Positions 8,429 through 16,707 of a DNA stretch of 64,000 bases are shown one piece after another (position 1 is the first letter of the stretch; the number at the start of each line of letters is the position of its first letter). The stretch lies in contig DASXZY010000048.1 of the NCBI GenBank assembly GCA_036501625.1, positions 8,835-72,834 on the forward strand. The letters are read 5' to 3'. The translations under genes and the position numbers were made by a program. The stretch comes from Palsa-1400 sp036501625 (lineage in GTDB: Bacteria > Verrucomicrobiota > Verrucomicrobiia > Limisphaerales > Palsa-1400). The notes beneath the pieces were generated by a model. The model was not told the DNA's origin. It ran no database searches and saw only the letters and a list, made by a program, of their open reading frames with translations.

Positions 8429-9574
8429 TCATCGGATTTTGAGCGTGCTCAAGGCTAGCACGGCGCAGAGCACGCACAGGATGTAGAAACGGTTGACCAC
8501 CTGCGACTCATGCCATCCCAATTTCTGGAAGTGGTGGTGCAGCGGAGCCATCAGGAAAACACGCCGGCCCTGGCCGTACTTTTTCCGGGTGTGTTTGAAC
8601 CAGGTCCGCTGAATGATGACCGAGACGGCCTCGGCCACGAAGACTCCGCCCGCCAGCGCCAGCACCAGCGGCTGATGGATTAGCACTGCGATCATTCCCA
8701 GCACGCCGCCCAATGCAAGGGAGCCCGTGTCTCCCATGAAGACCTGCGCCGGATGGCAATTGAACCACATGAATCCGAGGCTGGCCCCGATCATGGCCGC
8801 GCAGAAAACTGTCAATTCTCCCGCGCCATTGACGTGCGGAATTTGCAGATAGGCGGCTGTCTTGGCGTTGCCTGACAAATACGTCAAAACTAAGAATACG
8901 AAGGAGACGATGGCCGTGCAGCCGATGGCCAATCCATCCAGCCCGTCGGTCAGATTGACGGCGTTGGAACTGCCGACAATCGTGCAGCTTGTCAGCAGCA
9001 GCCCCAGAACCACGCCCGCCGCGCCGTGGGCCACGGGGTATTTGTAAAATGGCACCATGACCTGGCTGATCAGGAGGCTCGTCGTTGGCAGATGCCAGAG
9101 GTAAAAGGCCACGAAAACAGCCAGCGCGCCTTGCACCCATAACTTGACAAATTCCTGCACGCCTTCGCTGTTTTGCTGGGTGATCTTGGCATAATCATCG
9201 ATGAAGCCGAGGCCGCACAATACGATGACCGTGAGCATCGTCAGGAGAATGAGCGTGTTCCATTGCGCCCATAGAACCGTCGTTACATCGAGAACCAGTA
9301 CAATCATCAACCCGCCCATGACTGGGGTGCCGCGCTTGCTTCCCTGGAATTGACCGAGTTTGGACGCGCGGTCTTCGTAATCCTGGCCGAATTTGAGCTT
9401 CGTGAGCCAGGTGATCATGCGCGGACCCAGCCACCAACTCAGCGCCAGCGCCGTCACGGCCGCGCCCGCGCTGCGGAAGGTGATGTAGGTGAACAGCCGC
9501 AAAAAAGACAGCATCTCGTGCCAGGGAGAAGCCTTCACATGCGCCAGCACCATTTGGCTGAGGTAATAAAGCAT
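8429..9574 (-). CDS. mraY: Phospho-MurNAc-pentapeptide transferase (MraY)
   Basis: Integral membrane enzyme that forms lipid I on undecaprenyl phosphate. Signature segments are GTPVMGGLMI, LGFIDDYAK (catalytic Asp pair), VNLTDGLDGLAIG, the third Asp in FMGDTGSLALGG, and the C-terminal HHHFQKLGWHE. Hydrophobic segments alternate throughout the 381 residues. The frame extends upstream inside murF, but the ATG at 9574, one base after the murF stop, matches the usual MraY start MLYYL. The next gene downstream is the LysM protein after a 440-bp gap, not murD. Confidence 0.97.
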   Translation of the reverse strand: MLYYLSQMVLAHVKASPWHEMLSFLRLFTYITFRSAGAAVTALALSWWLGPRMITWLTKLKFGQDYEDRASKLGQFQGSKRGTPVMGGLMIVLVLDVTTVLWAQWNTLILLTMLTVIVLCGLGFIDDYAKITQQNSEGVQEFVKLWVQGALAVFVAFYLWHLPTTSLLISQVMVPFYKYPVAHGAAGVVLGLLLTSCTIVGSSNAVNLTDGLDGLAIGCTAIVSFVFLVLTYLSGNAKTAAYLQIPHVNGAGELTVFCAAMIGASLGFMWFNCHPAQVFMGDTGSLALGGVLGMIAVLIHQPLVLALAGGVFVAEAVSVIIQRTWFKHTRKKYGQGRRVFLMAPLHHHFQKLGWHESQVVNRFYILCVLCAVLALSTLKIR

Positions 9575-9575
9575 A

Positions 9576-10970
9576 TCACCCCTGGGCCGGGACGCACGTG
9601 CCCCGCAACATTTCCGTAATCCGTTCCAAGCGCATGGAACGAGAGGCCTTGACCAGCACGACGTCGCCGGGCCGGGCAAAATCTTTGACCGCCTGCGCGG
9701 CCAGCTCCACTTCGTCGATCTCCACGACGCTCTTAAATCCGCGGGAGCGCGCGGCAGCGGCGATCTGGCATCCGCGCCGGCCAATGGCAAACAATTGGTC
9801 CAGGCGGGAGGACGCCGCCCGCCGCCCGACCTCGAAGTGCGCGGCGCTGGAGCAGTCACCCAGTTCAGCCATGTCGCCCAGCACGGCGACCCGCCGGCCG
9901 GCGCAGGGCAGTTCGCGCAGGGTTTGCAGCGCGGCGATCATGGAATCGGCGTTGGCGTTGTAGCAGTCGTCCAAAACGTGAATGCCGCCGGGAGTGGACA
10001 TTTGCAGGCGCATCTTGGCCGGAGCGCACGTCAGCAGGCCGCGCTCAATTTCCGCGCGCTTGAGGCCCATTTCGGCTCCGACGGCCAGAGCGAGCAGGGC
10101 GTTGGTCACCTGGTGGCGGCCCAAAAGTTTGATCCGATATTCGCCGGAAACTCCGGGATAACGGCAGTCCACCATGAAGGCGGTGCCATGTTCATCCACG
10201 CGCACGTCCCGGGCCACGCAATCATTGCCGCGCCCCAAACCGACCTGCACGACGCGCGCGCGGGTGCGGCGGGCAAGGATTTCACTCCAGGGATTGTCGC
10301 CATTGAGGAAGAGGACGCCGTCGGAAGGAAGGCATTGGCCCATGCAGCCTTCCTCGCGCACGACGCCAACCAGGTCATGGAAGAATTCCAGGTGCTCGCG
10401 GCCGATATTGGTGACAACGCCGAATTGGGGCGACATCATATTGAGCAGCGGAGCCAGTTCGCCCGGATGATTAGTGCCGGCTTCCAGCACGGCCGCTTGA
10501 TGAACGCGCTCCAGGCGCAGGACTGTCAATGGAACGCCGATGTCGTTGTTGAAACTCCCCTCGCTCCAGAGCGTGGCCATCTTTTGCCGCAACACTGAGG
10601 CGATCAATTCCTTGGTTGTGGTCTTGCCGTTGGAGCCGCCGACGGCGACCACCGGCAGATCGAACAGGCGCCGGTAAGCGGCGGCCAGGCGGCCGAGCGC
10701 CCTCCGACCGTTATCGACTAAAATGGCCGGCCCGGAAAAGCCGGGCGGCAATTTGGCCCGTTCCACCACGACCGCGGCGGCGCCGCGCTTCTGCACTTCG
10801 GGCAGGAAAGTATGGCCGTCATGATTTTCGCCCGACAGCGCGAAGAACAAATCGCCCGGCTCGGCGTGGCGCGAATGGGTGGAGACGCGCCCGGCGGCGC
10901 GCTGCGGTGAGCCGTTAATCAATTCGCCTTCAACGATGCGGGCGATGTCTTCCAAGGTGCGCGATTCCAT
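9576..10970 (-). CDS. murF: UDP-MurNAc-tripeptide--D-Ala-D-Ala ligase (MurF)
   Basis: Mur ligase that adds the D-Ala-D-Ala dipeptide. The order of motifs is typical: N-terminal MurF domain (DSRHAEPG-like STHSRHAEPGDLFFALSG), P-loop GSNGKTTTKE near residue 112, NNDIGVPLT, EAGTNHPGE, TNIGREHLE, DDCYNANADSM, and the C-terminal AVLGDMAELG and VKASRSMRLE. The DxYNAN block separates MurF from MurE. Length 464 residues is normal. It follows ftsI by 5 bases with no murE between, although murE normally occupies that place. Confidence 0.96.
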   Translation of the reverse strand: MESRTLEDIARIVEGELINGSPQRAAGRVSTHSRHAEPGDLFFALSGENHDGHTFLPEVQKRGAAAVVVERAKLPPGFSGPAILVDNGRRALGRLAAAYRRLFDLPVVAVGGSNGKTTTKELIASVLRQKMATLWSEGSFNNDIGVPLTVLRLERVHQAAVLEAGTNHPGELAPLLNMMSPQFGVVTNIGREHLEFFHDLVGVVREEGCMGQCLPSDGVLFLNGDNPWSEILARRTRARVVQVGLGRGNDCVARDVRVDEHGTAFMVDCRYPGVSGEYRIKLLGRHQVTNALLALAVGAEMGLKRAEIERGLLTCAPAKMRLQMSTPGGIHVLDDCYNANADSMIAALQTLRELPCAGRRVAVLGDMAELGDCSSAAHFEVGRRAASSRLDQLFAIGRRGCQIAAAARSRGFKSVVEIDEVELAAQAVKDFARPGDVVLVKASRSMRLERITEMLRGTCVPAQG

Positions 10971-10975
10971 AAGTA

Positions 10976-12892
10976 TCAGTGATGCGCCGCAGGGGTGGCG
11001 GCGAGGTTTTGCGCCTCGGGGGGCGGCGGCGCGATGTCCGGTTTCATGTCCAAATAGTTGGCGGCCCGCTCGGCGATGTTGTGAAAGACAGGGCCGTCGA
11101 TCACGCCGCCGAAATGGCCCACGGAGCGCCCTTCGCTATCTTTGTCTCTCGGATCGTCCATGACGACGGAGATGCACAACTGCGGGTTGTCGGCGGGAAA
11201 GAAGCCGATGAACGACGTGTAGAATTTCTGCACGTAGTGGCCGTGGTCGACTTTCTGGGCGGTGCCGGTTTTTCCCGCCACCGTGTAATGATCCAGATGG
11301 GCCGCGACGGCGGTGCCTTCCTTGGTCGGGACCGTCTTCAACGCCTCGATCATTTCGCGCACGGTTTGGGGGGTGGCGACGCGCCGCACGGCCTCGGGTT
11401 TATATTGGACGGCCAGCTTGCCGCCCGGCTCTTCCAGGCGGTTGACCAGCATCGGGCGCATCAGGACGCCGTTGTTGGCCAGGGCGCTCATCGCCATGAC
11501 CATTTGCAGCGAAGTTACCGCCACGCCCTGGCCCATGGGGATTTGAGCGATGGAAACGGCCGTCCATTCCCTGCTGGTCACCGCATGAACAATGCCGTCC
11601 CGTTCACCGGGCAATGGGATGCCGGTCTTTTCGCCAAAACCAAAATTGTGGATGTAACGCCAGAGGGTTTCCTTGCCCATGCGGATGCCGATCTTGGCCG
11701 CGCCAATATTGGAGGATTTGGTGATGATGTTCTCCACTGACAAATCGCCGTACGGCGCGTGATCGTGCAGCCATCGGCCCGCATAGAAGAACTTGCCCAT
11801 CCCGCAGTCAAACCTATCGTTGAGCGTGACCAGGTTTTCGTTCAGGCCGCCCGTGACGACTACGATTTTAAAGGTTGAGCCAGGCTCGGCCACGTCGGCG
11901 ATGATGCGGTTGCGCAATGCATCCATCGGGAAGGCGCCGGTGCAATTGGGATCAAAATTTGGCAGCGTGGCCATGGCCAGAATTTCCCCCGTGCTCGGGC
12001 GGACCATGATGCACGAGGCGCTGATCGGCATATTCTTCTTCATGCCCGCCGCCAGCTCGGTCTCGACAATGTTCTGCAATCCGGCATCGATGCTCAGGAC
12101 CACGTTAAGCCCATCGCGCGGGGGAACGTCCTGGTCGCGGTAAGGAACCAATTCACGCTGCCTCTTGTCCATTTCCGTTTTGCGCCAGCCCGGCACGCCG
12201 GCCAGATTGGTGTTGAAGGAGTACTCGATGCCGGTCAAGCCGTTGAGGTTGTTGTTATTGTCCACGAAACCCAGGACGTGCGAAGCCAGGCGCTGGCCGG
12301 GGTAAGACCGGATTTGGTCCTCCTCCGTGTAAATGGATTTGGCGCGCAAATTGTCATAGAAGGCCTGGCGGCGCCAGTTGAGTTTGGATTCATTGACGCC
12401 GAAGGAAAGGGAGGCCATGGTTTGCTGGATTTTGGCCCACGTCTCCAGGGATACTTTTCGTTTCAGCGGGACGTATTTGGTGATGTTGATTTTGTTGCTG
12501 TCAAACCACATTCGTGGCGTCAAACGCTCTGTCAAGAACGCGTCATTGGTCTGGAGCAGCGGAGCCAGCGCGCGCGCGACGATTGGGTAGAGATTGCCCA
12601 TCAGGCTCGGATTGGCGCAAATCACTTTGGCCGGAACGCTGATGGCCAGGGGCGTGCCGTGGATGTCCAGGATTTGGCCGCGCACGGGCAGCCGCTCGAT
12701 GGTGCGGACAGTGTTCTCCTGCGCCATCTTCTGGAAGTTATCGTGCTGGACCGCTTGCAGATCGACCAGGCGGTAGCCCAGCGCCCCCAGCGCCCCGCTG
12801 AGGAATCCGGCCATCACGTATAGCTTAAAATGTTGCCTGACTATTGCCATGTTCAGAATCAGCCGGCCGCCCGCGCCGTTCGGTTCCTCCAT
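10976..12892 (-). CDS. ftsI: Septal penicillin-binding protein FtsI (PBP3), class B transpeptidase
   Basis: Transpeptidase that cross-links septal peptidoglycan alongside FtsW. One N-terminal membrane segment (about 24-44) precedes the PBP dimerisation domain (ERLPVRGQILDIHGTPLA). Active-site motifs are SxxK at Ser339 (GSTFKIV), SxN at 393-395 (KSSNIG), and KTG at 541-543 (VAGKTGTAQK). No PASTA repeats follow; the C-terminus is a proline-rich tail. Length 638 residues. A second ATG at residue 15 (MAIVRQHFKL) is a possible alternative start. Confidence 0.96.
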   Translation of the reverse strand: MEEPNGAGGRLILNMAIVRQHFKLYVMAGFLSGALGALGYRLVDLQAVQHDNFQKMAQENTVRTIERLPVRGQILDIHGTPLAISVPAKVICANPSLMGNLYPIVARALAPLLQTNDAFLTERLTPRMWFDSNKINITKYVPLKRKVSLETWAKIQQTMASLSFGVNESKLNWRRQAFYDNLRAKSIYTEEDQIRSYPGQRLASHVLGFVDNNNNLNGLTGIEYSFNTNLAGVPGWRKTEMDKRQRELVPYRDQDVPPRDGLNVVLSIDAGLQNIVETELAAGMKKNMPISASCIMVRPSTGEILAMATLPNFDPNCTGAFPMDALRNRIIADVAEPGSTFKIVVVTGGLNENLVTLNDRFDCGMGKFFYAGRWLHDHAPYGDLSVENIITKSSNIGAAKIGIRMGKETLWRYIHNFGFGEKTGIPLPGERDGIVHAVTSREWTAVSIAQIPMGQGVAVTSLQMVMAMSALANNGVLMRPMLVNRLEEPGGKLAVQYKPEAVRRVATPQTVREMIEALKTVPTKEGTAVAAHLDHYTVAGKTGTAQKVDHGHYVQKFYTSFIGFFPADNPQLCISVVMDDPRDKDSEGRSVGHFGGVIDGPVFHNIAERAANYLDMKPDIAPPPPEAQNLAATPAAHH

Positions 12893-12917
12893 CCGAACAA
12901 CGCGAGCAGCGGCTAAA

Positions 12918-13322
12918 TTAATTTTTGCGCGCCGCCAGCGCGACCTTCACGGGCGGGGCCGGGCGCGCCTGCGGCGCCAATTGCGGTTGCGGCTGGGCCG
13001 ACCGGTCATAATCCGGCGCATCGATCAGCCGGACGATTTGCCCGAGCGCGGGCGGCTCCAGCCCGAGATTCAATTTTTTGACACGCGCGTCCAAAGCGAC
13101 CGGAGAGCACAGCGTGGCCAGTTGTTCGCGCCTCATGCGATTGTCGCGCTGCAGTTCCGCCAGGCGCGTTTCGCGGGCCTTGATCTGGCGGCCGAGAACG
13201 TCAATCTGATTTTTGTACCAGACGTAGCCCACGCCCAGCCCGGCCAGGATGGTGCATAGGAAGACAGTCAATAAGATCGGCGCCACGCGCAGATTGGATT
13301 CGTTCTTTCGGTTTCGAGCCAT
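12918..13322 (-). CDS. ftsL: FtsL/DivIC-like divisome protein
   Basis: Small bitopic protein of 134 residues: basic N-terminus, one membrane segment (about 13-35, ILLTVFLCTILAGLGVGYVWY), then a predicted coiled coil (about 38-72, GRQIKARETRLAELQRDNRM) and a proline-rich tail. This topology and the position between rsmH and ftsI match FtsL, which forms a complex with FtsQ and FtsB. Sequence conservation in the family is low, so the call rests on architecture and synteny. The Pro/Gln/Ala tail after residue 105 is unusual. Confidence 0.8.
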   Translation of the reverse strand: MARNRKNESNLRVAPILLTVFLCTILAGLGVGYVWYKNQIDVLGRQIKARETRLAELQRDNRMRREQLATLCSPVALDARVKKLNLGLEPPALGQIVRLIDAPDYDRSAQPQPQLAPQARPAPPVKVALAARKN

Positions 13323-13390
13323 AATCGCATCGGCTCCTTTCGTCGTTACATCTTCTGTTTTACAGATTCACTCGGTTCAGTTCGCATCAC

Positions 13391-14332
13391 TCAGGACATC
13401 CGCAATTTTTCAAGCACGCGGCATTGCGCGCTGCGGCTGCGCGGGTTGGCCTCCAACTCCGCTTCGCCTGGCCGCAGCGCCTTCGTCCACACCCACTTAA
13501 AGAGCGGCGGGCGCGGGCGGCGCAATTCCGGCACATCGACTTCTCCGGCCGTTTCGTAATCCCGCGACAGCCGGCGGCCGAATTCCTTGACAGCTCGGTC
13601 CTCCACCGAATGAAAAGAAATCACGGCCAGCCTGCCGCCCGGTTTTAAAATCCGCGCCGCCCCTTCCAACCCGCGCCGCAGCGAACCCAGCTCATCGTTC
13701 ACCGCCATGCGCAGGGCCTGAAAAACCTTCGTGGCGGGATGCGTCCTGCGTCCCGCCCGCGGCGAGATTCTCTCGATCAGCGCCGCCAATTGCCCGGTTC
13801 GCTCCAGCGGTTGCCCTTCCCGCTCCCGCACAATTGCCCGCGCTATTCGCCGCGACTGTTGTTCGTCCCCGTACCGCCAAAAAATGTCCGCCAATTCGTC
13901 CGCATCCGCTTCATTGACCAGCCTGGCCGCCGTCAATTCCTGGCGCTGGTCCATGCGCGCATCCAGCGGCCCGTCCGCTTGGAAGCTGAATCCGCGTTCA
14001 GCCCAATCGAGCTGCGGCGAGCTTGTCCCCAGGTCAAACAAAACTCCGTCACAACTCTCTGGGTCGATCCATTCCGCCAAGTCGGCAAGGTTCCCTCGCC
14101 GAATCTCAAAACGGCCCGCAAATTCGGATGATAATCGGGCTGTGGCCGCTTCCACTGCCGTTCCATCCCGGTCGCACCCCAGCAGGCGCCCCGTCGGCGC
14201 GCTCGCCCTCAATAGCGCCGCTGCGTGCCCACCGCCACCGACGGTGCCGTCTGCGATCAGGCTTGCCGGGTTCGGCTGAAGGGCTTGCAGCACTTCCGCT
14301 TCCATCACCGGTTTGTGGAAAAAGCCTGGCAC
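13391..14332 (-). CDS. rsmH: 16S rRNA (cytosine-1402-N4)-methyltransferase RsmH (MraW)
   Basis: SAM-dependent methyltransferase acting on the ribosomal P-site region of 16S rRNA. Motifs: HKPVMEAEVL at the start, SAM-binding DGTVGGGGHAAALL, the GCDRDGTAV acidic strand, DGVLFDLGTSSPQLD, GFSFQADGPLDARMD, THPATKVFQALRMAVNDEL and ISFHSVEDRAVKEF. Length 313 residues is typical. It starts 3 bases after the stop of the small proline-rich gene that separates it from mraZ. Confidence 0.97.
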   Translation of the reverse strand: MPGFFHKPVMEAEVLQALQPNPASLIADGTVGGGGHAAALLRASAPTGRLLGCDRDGTAVEAATARLSSEFAGRFEIRRGNLADLAEWIDPESCDGVLFDLGTSSPQLDWAERGFSFQADGPLDARMDQRQELTAARLVNEADADELADIFWRYGDEQQSRRIARAIVREREGQPLERTGQLAALIERISPRAGRRTHPATKVFQALRMAVNDELGSLRRGLEGAARILKPGGRLAVISFHSVEDRAVKEFGRRLSRDYETAGEVDVPELRRPRPPLFKWVWTKALRPGEAELEANPRSRSAQCRVLEKLRMS

Positions 14333-14335
14333 TGT

Positions 14336-14881
14336 TCATGGGTTCACCGATGTTTGCTCCGGTTCCTTGCGGCGGAACGGATTCCCGGCTTTCTTCTCCG
14401 CCGCCTTGGTCTTCTCCGTGATCTTATCGACCGCGATGATTTCCACGTCGTCTTGGGTTAAATCGTTGCGGATGACTTTGACCTTATCCAATGCCAGTTC
14501 GGTTTGGACGGCCGGCTTCCGCGATGGCCGTTCTCCGCGCCATGGCGTCCGCTCGCGCAGCCAATTCGCCATCCGGTCCGCCAATCGCCCCATCCCTTGC
14601 GCTTTTTCCGGCGCTTCTTTGACCGGGACTGGGGCCGGCGCCGGTTGGGCTGCCGCCGGTGCGGGAGCAGGCACGCTCTCGGCTTTCGGCTCCACGGGCG
14701 CCGGCGGTTTCGGCTCAAACAGGGCCTGCTGGGAAACCTCCGGGTGGGAAGTTATGGGAACCGGGCTTTTCGCCCCTGAAAAATTAGGCAAGGTGCTCTT
14801 GGTTAACAGCTTGTAAGGTCCTGGCCGTTCTTTCAATCCCCGGATGGTGCGCCCTTTGGTTAATAGGCTCAGAGGATTCAT
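14336..14881 (-). CDS. Unrecognised proline/alanine-rich protein between mraZ and rsmH
   Basis: A 181-residue protein with no domain I recognise. The N-terminus is basic (SLLTKGRTIRGLKERPGPYKLL), a Pro/Ala/Glu-rich linker covers about 55-92, and a C-terminal segment (about 95-165) contains RLADRMANWLRERTPWRGERP and a conserved-looking block KVKVIRNDLTQDDVEIIAVDK, ending in a Lys-rich tail. There is no membrane segment or signal peptide. Spacing is 1 base from mraZ and 3 bases to rsmH, so it is surely co-transcribed and probably translated; its role in division or wall synthesis is inference from position only. Confidence 0.85.
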   Translation of the reverse strand: MNPLSLLTKGRTIRGLKERPGPYKLLTKSTLPNFSGAKSPVPITSHPEVSQQALFEPKPPAPVEPKAESVPAPAPAAAQPAPAPVPVKEAPEKAQGMGRLADRMANWLRERTPWRGERPSRKPAVQTELALDKVKVIRNDLTQDDVEIIAVDKITEKTKAAEKKAGNPFRRKEPEQTSVNP

Positions 14882-14882
14882 G

Positions 14883-15341
14883 CTATTCTCCGAAGGCCTC
14901 CAAAGCCTGCTTCCAGGAAGCCGAGTCCGCCGACTTGGCTGCTTCGTAGCGATTTGGGTTCCAGATTTCGAATCGATCCATCATTCCGACGAGCACTGCC
15001 TGGCTTGAAATGTCCGCCTCTTTGGCCATGTTTTCCGGGATGGTCAGGCGTCCAGCCGCATCCAGCTTCATGGTGGTGGAGAACGTGCCGATCATGCGTT
15101 TCACGGCTGCCTTTTGCTTCATGTCCTGCATGGCTTCGATCTCGGTCTTGAACTTGGCCCACGGGCCTGGAGGGAAGACACGAAGGCAAGTCCCGGCGGC
15201 ATGCTTGGGCCAGACAACCAGGGTGAAGTCGATAGGGTCTTTTGGGCGCCAGCGAAATGGGACAGGCAGCCTTCTCTTTTCGTCCATGCTGTGCGTGTAG
15301 AAAAGGCTGTAATTGACTTCGCTGTCGGGTTCGCTCGGCAT
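14883..15341 (-). CDS. mraZ: Transcriptional regulator MraZ
   Basis: DNA-binding protein that represses its own dcw operon in other bacteria. It has two SpoVT/AbrB-like half-domains: DEKRRLPVPFRW at about 20-31, corresponding to the usual DxKGRxxIP, and LDAAGRLTIPENM at about 93-105. The segment GMMDRFEIWNPNRYE is typical of the family C-terminus. Length 152 residues is normal. It is the first gene of the cluster, and the upstream spacer has 10-bp-spaced G-triplets like known MraZ sites. Confidence 0.94.
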   Translation of the reverse strand: MPSEPDSEVNYSLFYTHSMDEKRRLPVPFRWRPKDPIDFTLVVWPKHAAGTCLRVFPPGPWAKFKTEIEAMQDMKQKAAVKRMIGTFSTTMKLDAAGRLTIPENMAKEADISSQAVLVGMMDRFEIWNPNRYEAAKSADSASWKQALEAFGE

Positions 15342-15400
15342 TTTCGTTTGTGGTGCGCCAGTTCACAACTTCGTCCTATCATCCCACTATTTACTCTGAT

Positions 15401-15428
15401 CGCCCCCTACTCTCCCACAATCTCCCCC
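15401..15428 (-). promoter_or_regulatory. Candidate MraZ operator (10-bp-spaced G-triplets)
   Basis: On the plus strand CCC triplets sit at 15404-15406, 15414-15416 and 15424-15426, each within a C-run, exactly 10 bp apart; on the minus strand these are GGG repeats, two of them in the shared word GGGAGA. A further TGGG lies near 15383-15386. Known MraZ boxes are three or more TGGGN units separated by 5 bases, also a 10-bp period. The site lies 60-90 bp upstream of the mraZ ATG. No clear -35/-10 pair could be fixed. Confidence 0.55.
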
Positions 15429-15464
15429 AAACGCAACAAAAAATAAACAAAAGTTATTAACATT

Positions 15465-15501
15465 CTATTCACAGGCGCGGTTATTCACAAAGTTTTTCAC
15501 A
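15465..15501 (+). promoter_or_regulatory. Three DnaA-box-like 9-mers beside an AT-rich tract
   Basis: Three same-strand 9-mers occur: CTATTCACA (15465-15473), TTATTCACA (15481-15489) and TTTTTCACA (15493-15501). The second and third fit the relaxed DnaA box TTWTNCACA; the first has one mismatch. An AT-rich tract (15437-15464) adjoins. The cluster lies between the GntR-type gene and mraZ. It could regulate the division operon through DnaA. There is no further evidence for a replication origin. Confidence 0.4.
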
Positions 15502-15545
15502 AGCGTTTTGGGCTGGTTGGAGTTCGCGATTTTGCACTCGGATGA

Positions 15546-16064
15546 TTAGTCAAGATACACCTCCGAGGGAATCCCGCTTCCAGCGGCGTCGGTCGCGGCG
15601 GCCATAGCATTGGCGGCTGCTGAGTCGGATGCCGTTGCAGTTGAGGCGCGGGGATTGGCGGCGGGTTTTTTGCGGCCGGTCTTTTTGGTTTCGAAAAACT
15701 GGATTCGTTCATCAAGCAGGGCGCGCAGGACGCCATGATCAGCTTGCATTTGATGCGCGGTGACGACGGCTTCGTCGATTTTGGCAATGAGCAACTTGCG
15801 GCGGGCCTGGGGGGTCAGCGGGCTGTCGTATTCGCGGAGAAAACAGCCCGCGCCGATGATGGTTTGAATGATGCTTAAGGCTTCCAGTTCCGCGTAGGCC
15901 TTGGCGACGGTGTTGCGGTTGATGCGCAATTGTTTTGCGACGGAACGAATGGGGGGAAGCGGATCTTTTGGGCGCAAGGCGCCGGAAGCGCCGGCATAGC
16001 GGACTTGGTCGACCAATTGGAGGTAGAACGGCCTGCCGGATTTGTAATCGATATGAAATATCAT
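15546..16064 (-). CDS. GntR-family (YtrA-type) transcriptional regulator
   Basis: Winged-helix regulator. The N-terminal block FHIDYKSGRPFYLQLVDQVRYAGASGALRPKDPLPPIRSVAKQLRINRNTVAKAYAELEAL in outline matches GntR domains, with LPPIRSVAKQL and RINRNTVAKAY as the helix-turn-helix. The C-terminal part lacks the large FadR/HutC effector domains and is mostly Ala/Thr/Lys-rich, as in short YtrA-like regulators. The start at MIFHIDY was chosen because GGAAAG lies 4 bases upstream; an ATG 5 codons earlier is possible. It is upstream of mraZ on the same strand. Confidence 0.88.
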   Translation of the reverse strand: MIFHIDYKSGRPFYLQLVDQVRYAGASGALRPKDPLPPIRSVAKQLRINRNTVAKAYAELEALSIIQTIIGAGCFLREYDSPLTPQARRKLLIAKIDEAVVTAHQMQADHGVLRALLDERIQFFETKKTGRKKPAANPRASTATASDSAAANAMAAATDAAGSGIPSEVYLD

Positions 16065-16140
16065 GGCGCTTTCCGGCATATTTTTATTGGCGAACTTTAT
16101 CGGCGGGGGCTGTTGCAGTCAACCACGATTGCGCAGTTCT

Positions 16141-16666
16141 GGCAAACCGTCCTATGACAGCAGGACACATTCTCACTCCTGCCGGTAGCGGCAGCCAAAC
16201 TGGCAAGCACGGGATCACAAAGGCGGTCCAGGCCGCATGTTGTCCTATGACAGTATGCAATTTGGGCGCTGATATGTGGTGTCGGTTTTCCATATCGCAT
16301 TCAGGAGTTGGGAACGGAGATGGGCGTCTTTTCGACAGCGCATAACGCATCCCCGACAAGCATAACCCGCGACCGCGATAACCCCGGTATTGATCGGCTA
16401 TGTGGCGGATGGCACTGACAATGGCAGATGTGGCAAACTGTCCTATGACAGTGTGCCATTTGGATGCGAATGTGGATTCTCGGTTTTTCAAATTGAGTTC
16501 GGGAATTAGGGTCAGGGCCTGCTGGGCTGGCGCGCAAGGAAACCACGCATCCTTGGCAGACATAACCCGGCCATAATAACTCCAGCCTCGAGCGGCTGCG
16601 TGTGGGACGTGCCCTGCCAGATGGCGCAGGCGAGACGGGCGTCCAACTGTCCTATGACGGTATGCC
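16141..16666. repeat. Degenerate array of four copies of a 26-bp palindrome
   Basis: Copies lie at 16141-16166, 16234-16259, 16432-16457 and 16641-16666. The palindrome consensus is arm GGCATACTGTC, loop CTAT, arm GACAGTATGCC. The last three copies share about 50 further bases on their right side (an ATTTGG, ATGTGG, GGTTTTTCA series) and a later block ACGCATCC, so the underlying unit is about 200 bp. The first copy is the most decayed. The short translated phrase HTVIGQ recurs on the minus strand, but the open frames through it differ and I do not regard them as genes. Confidence 0.85.
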
Positions 16667-16707
16667 ACTTCGGCCTGGATGTGGGTCGATGATTTTTCAT
16701 TCTGGGT

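Noticed and set aside
15437..15545. Replication origin
   Set aside because: Three DnaA-like boxes are too few, and no dnaA, dnaN or gidA neighbour is present. I keep them as a possible regulatory cluster only.
16084..16668. Minus-strand frame of 194 codons through the palindrome array
   Set aside because: It exists because the repeat (translated HTVIGQ) recurs in one frame. It has no family motif or ribosome site and its copies in other frames differ.
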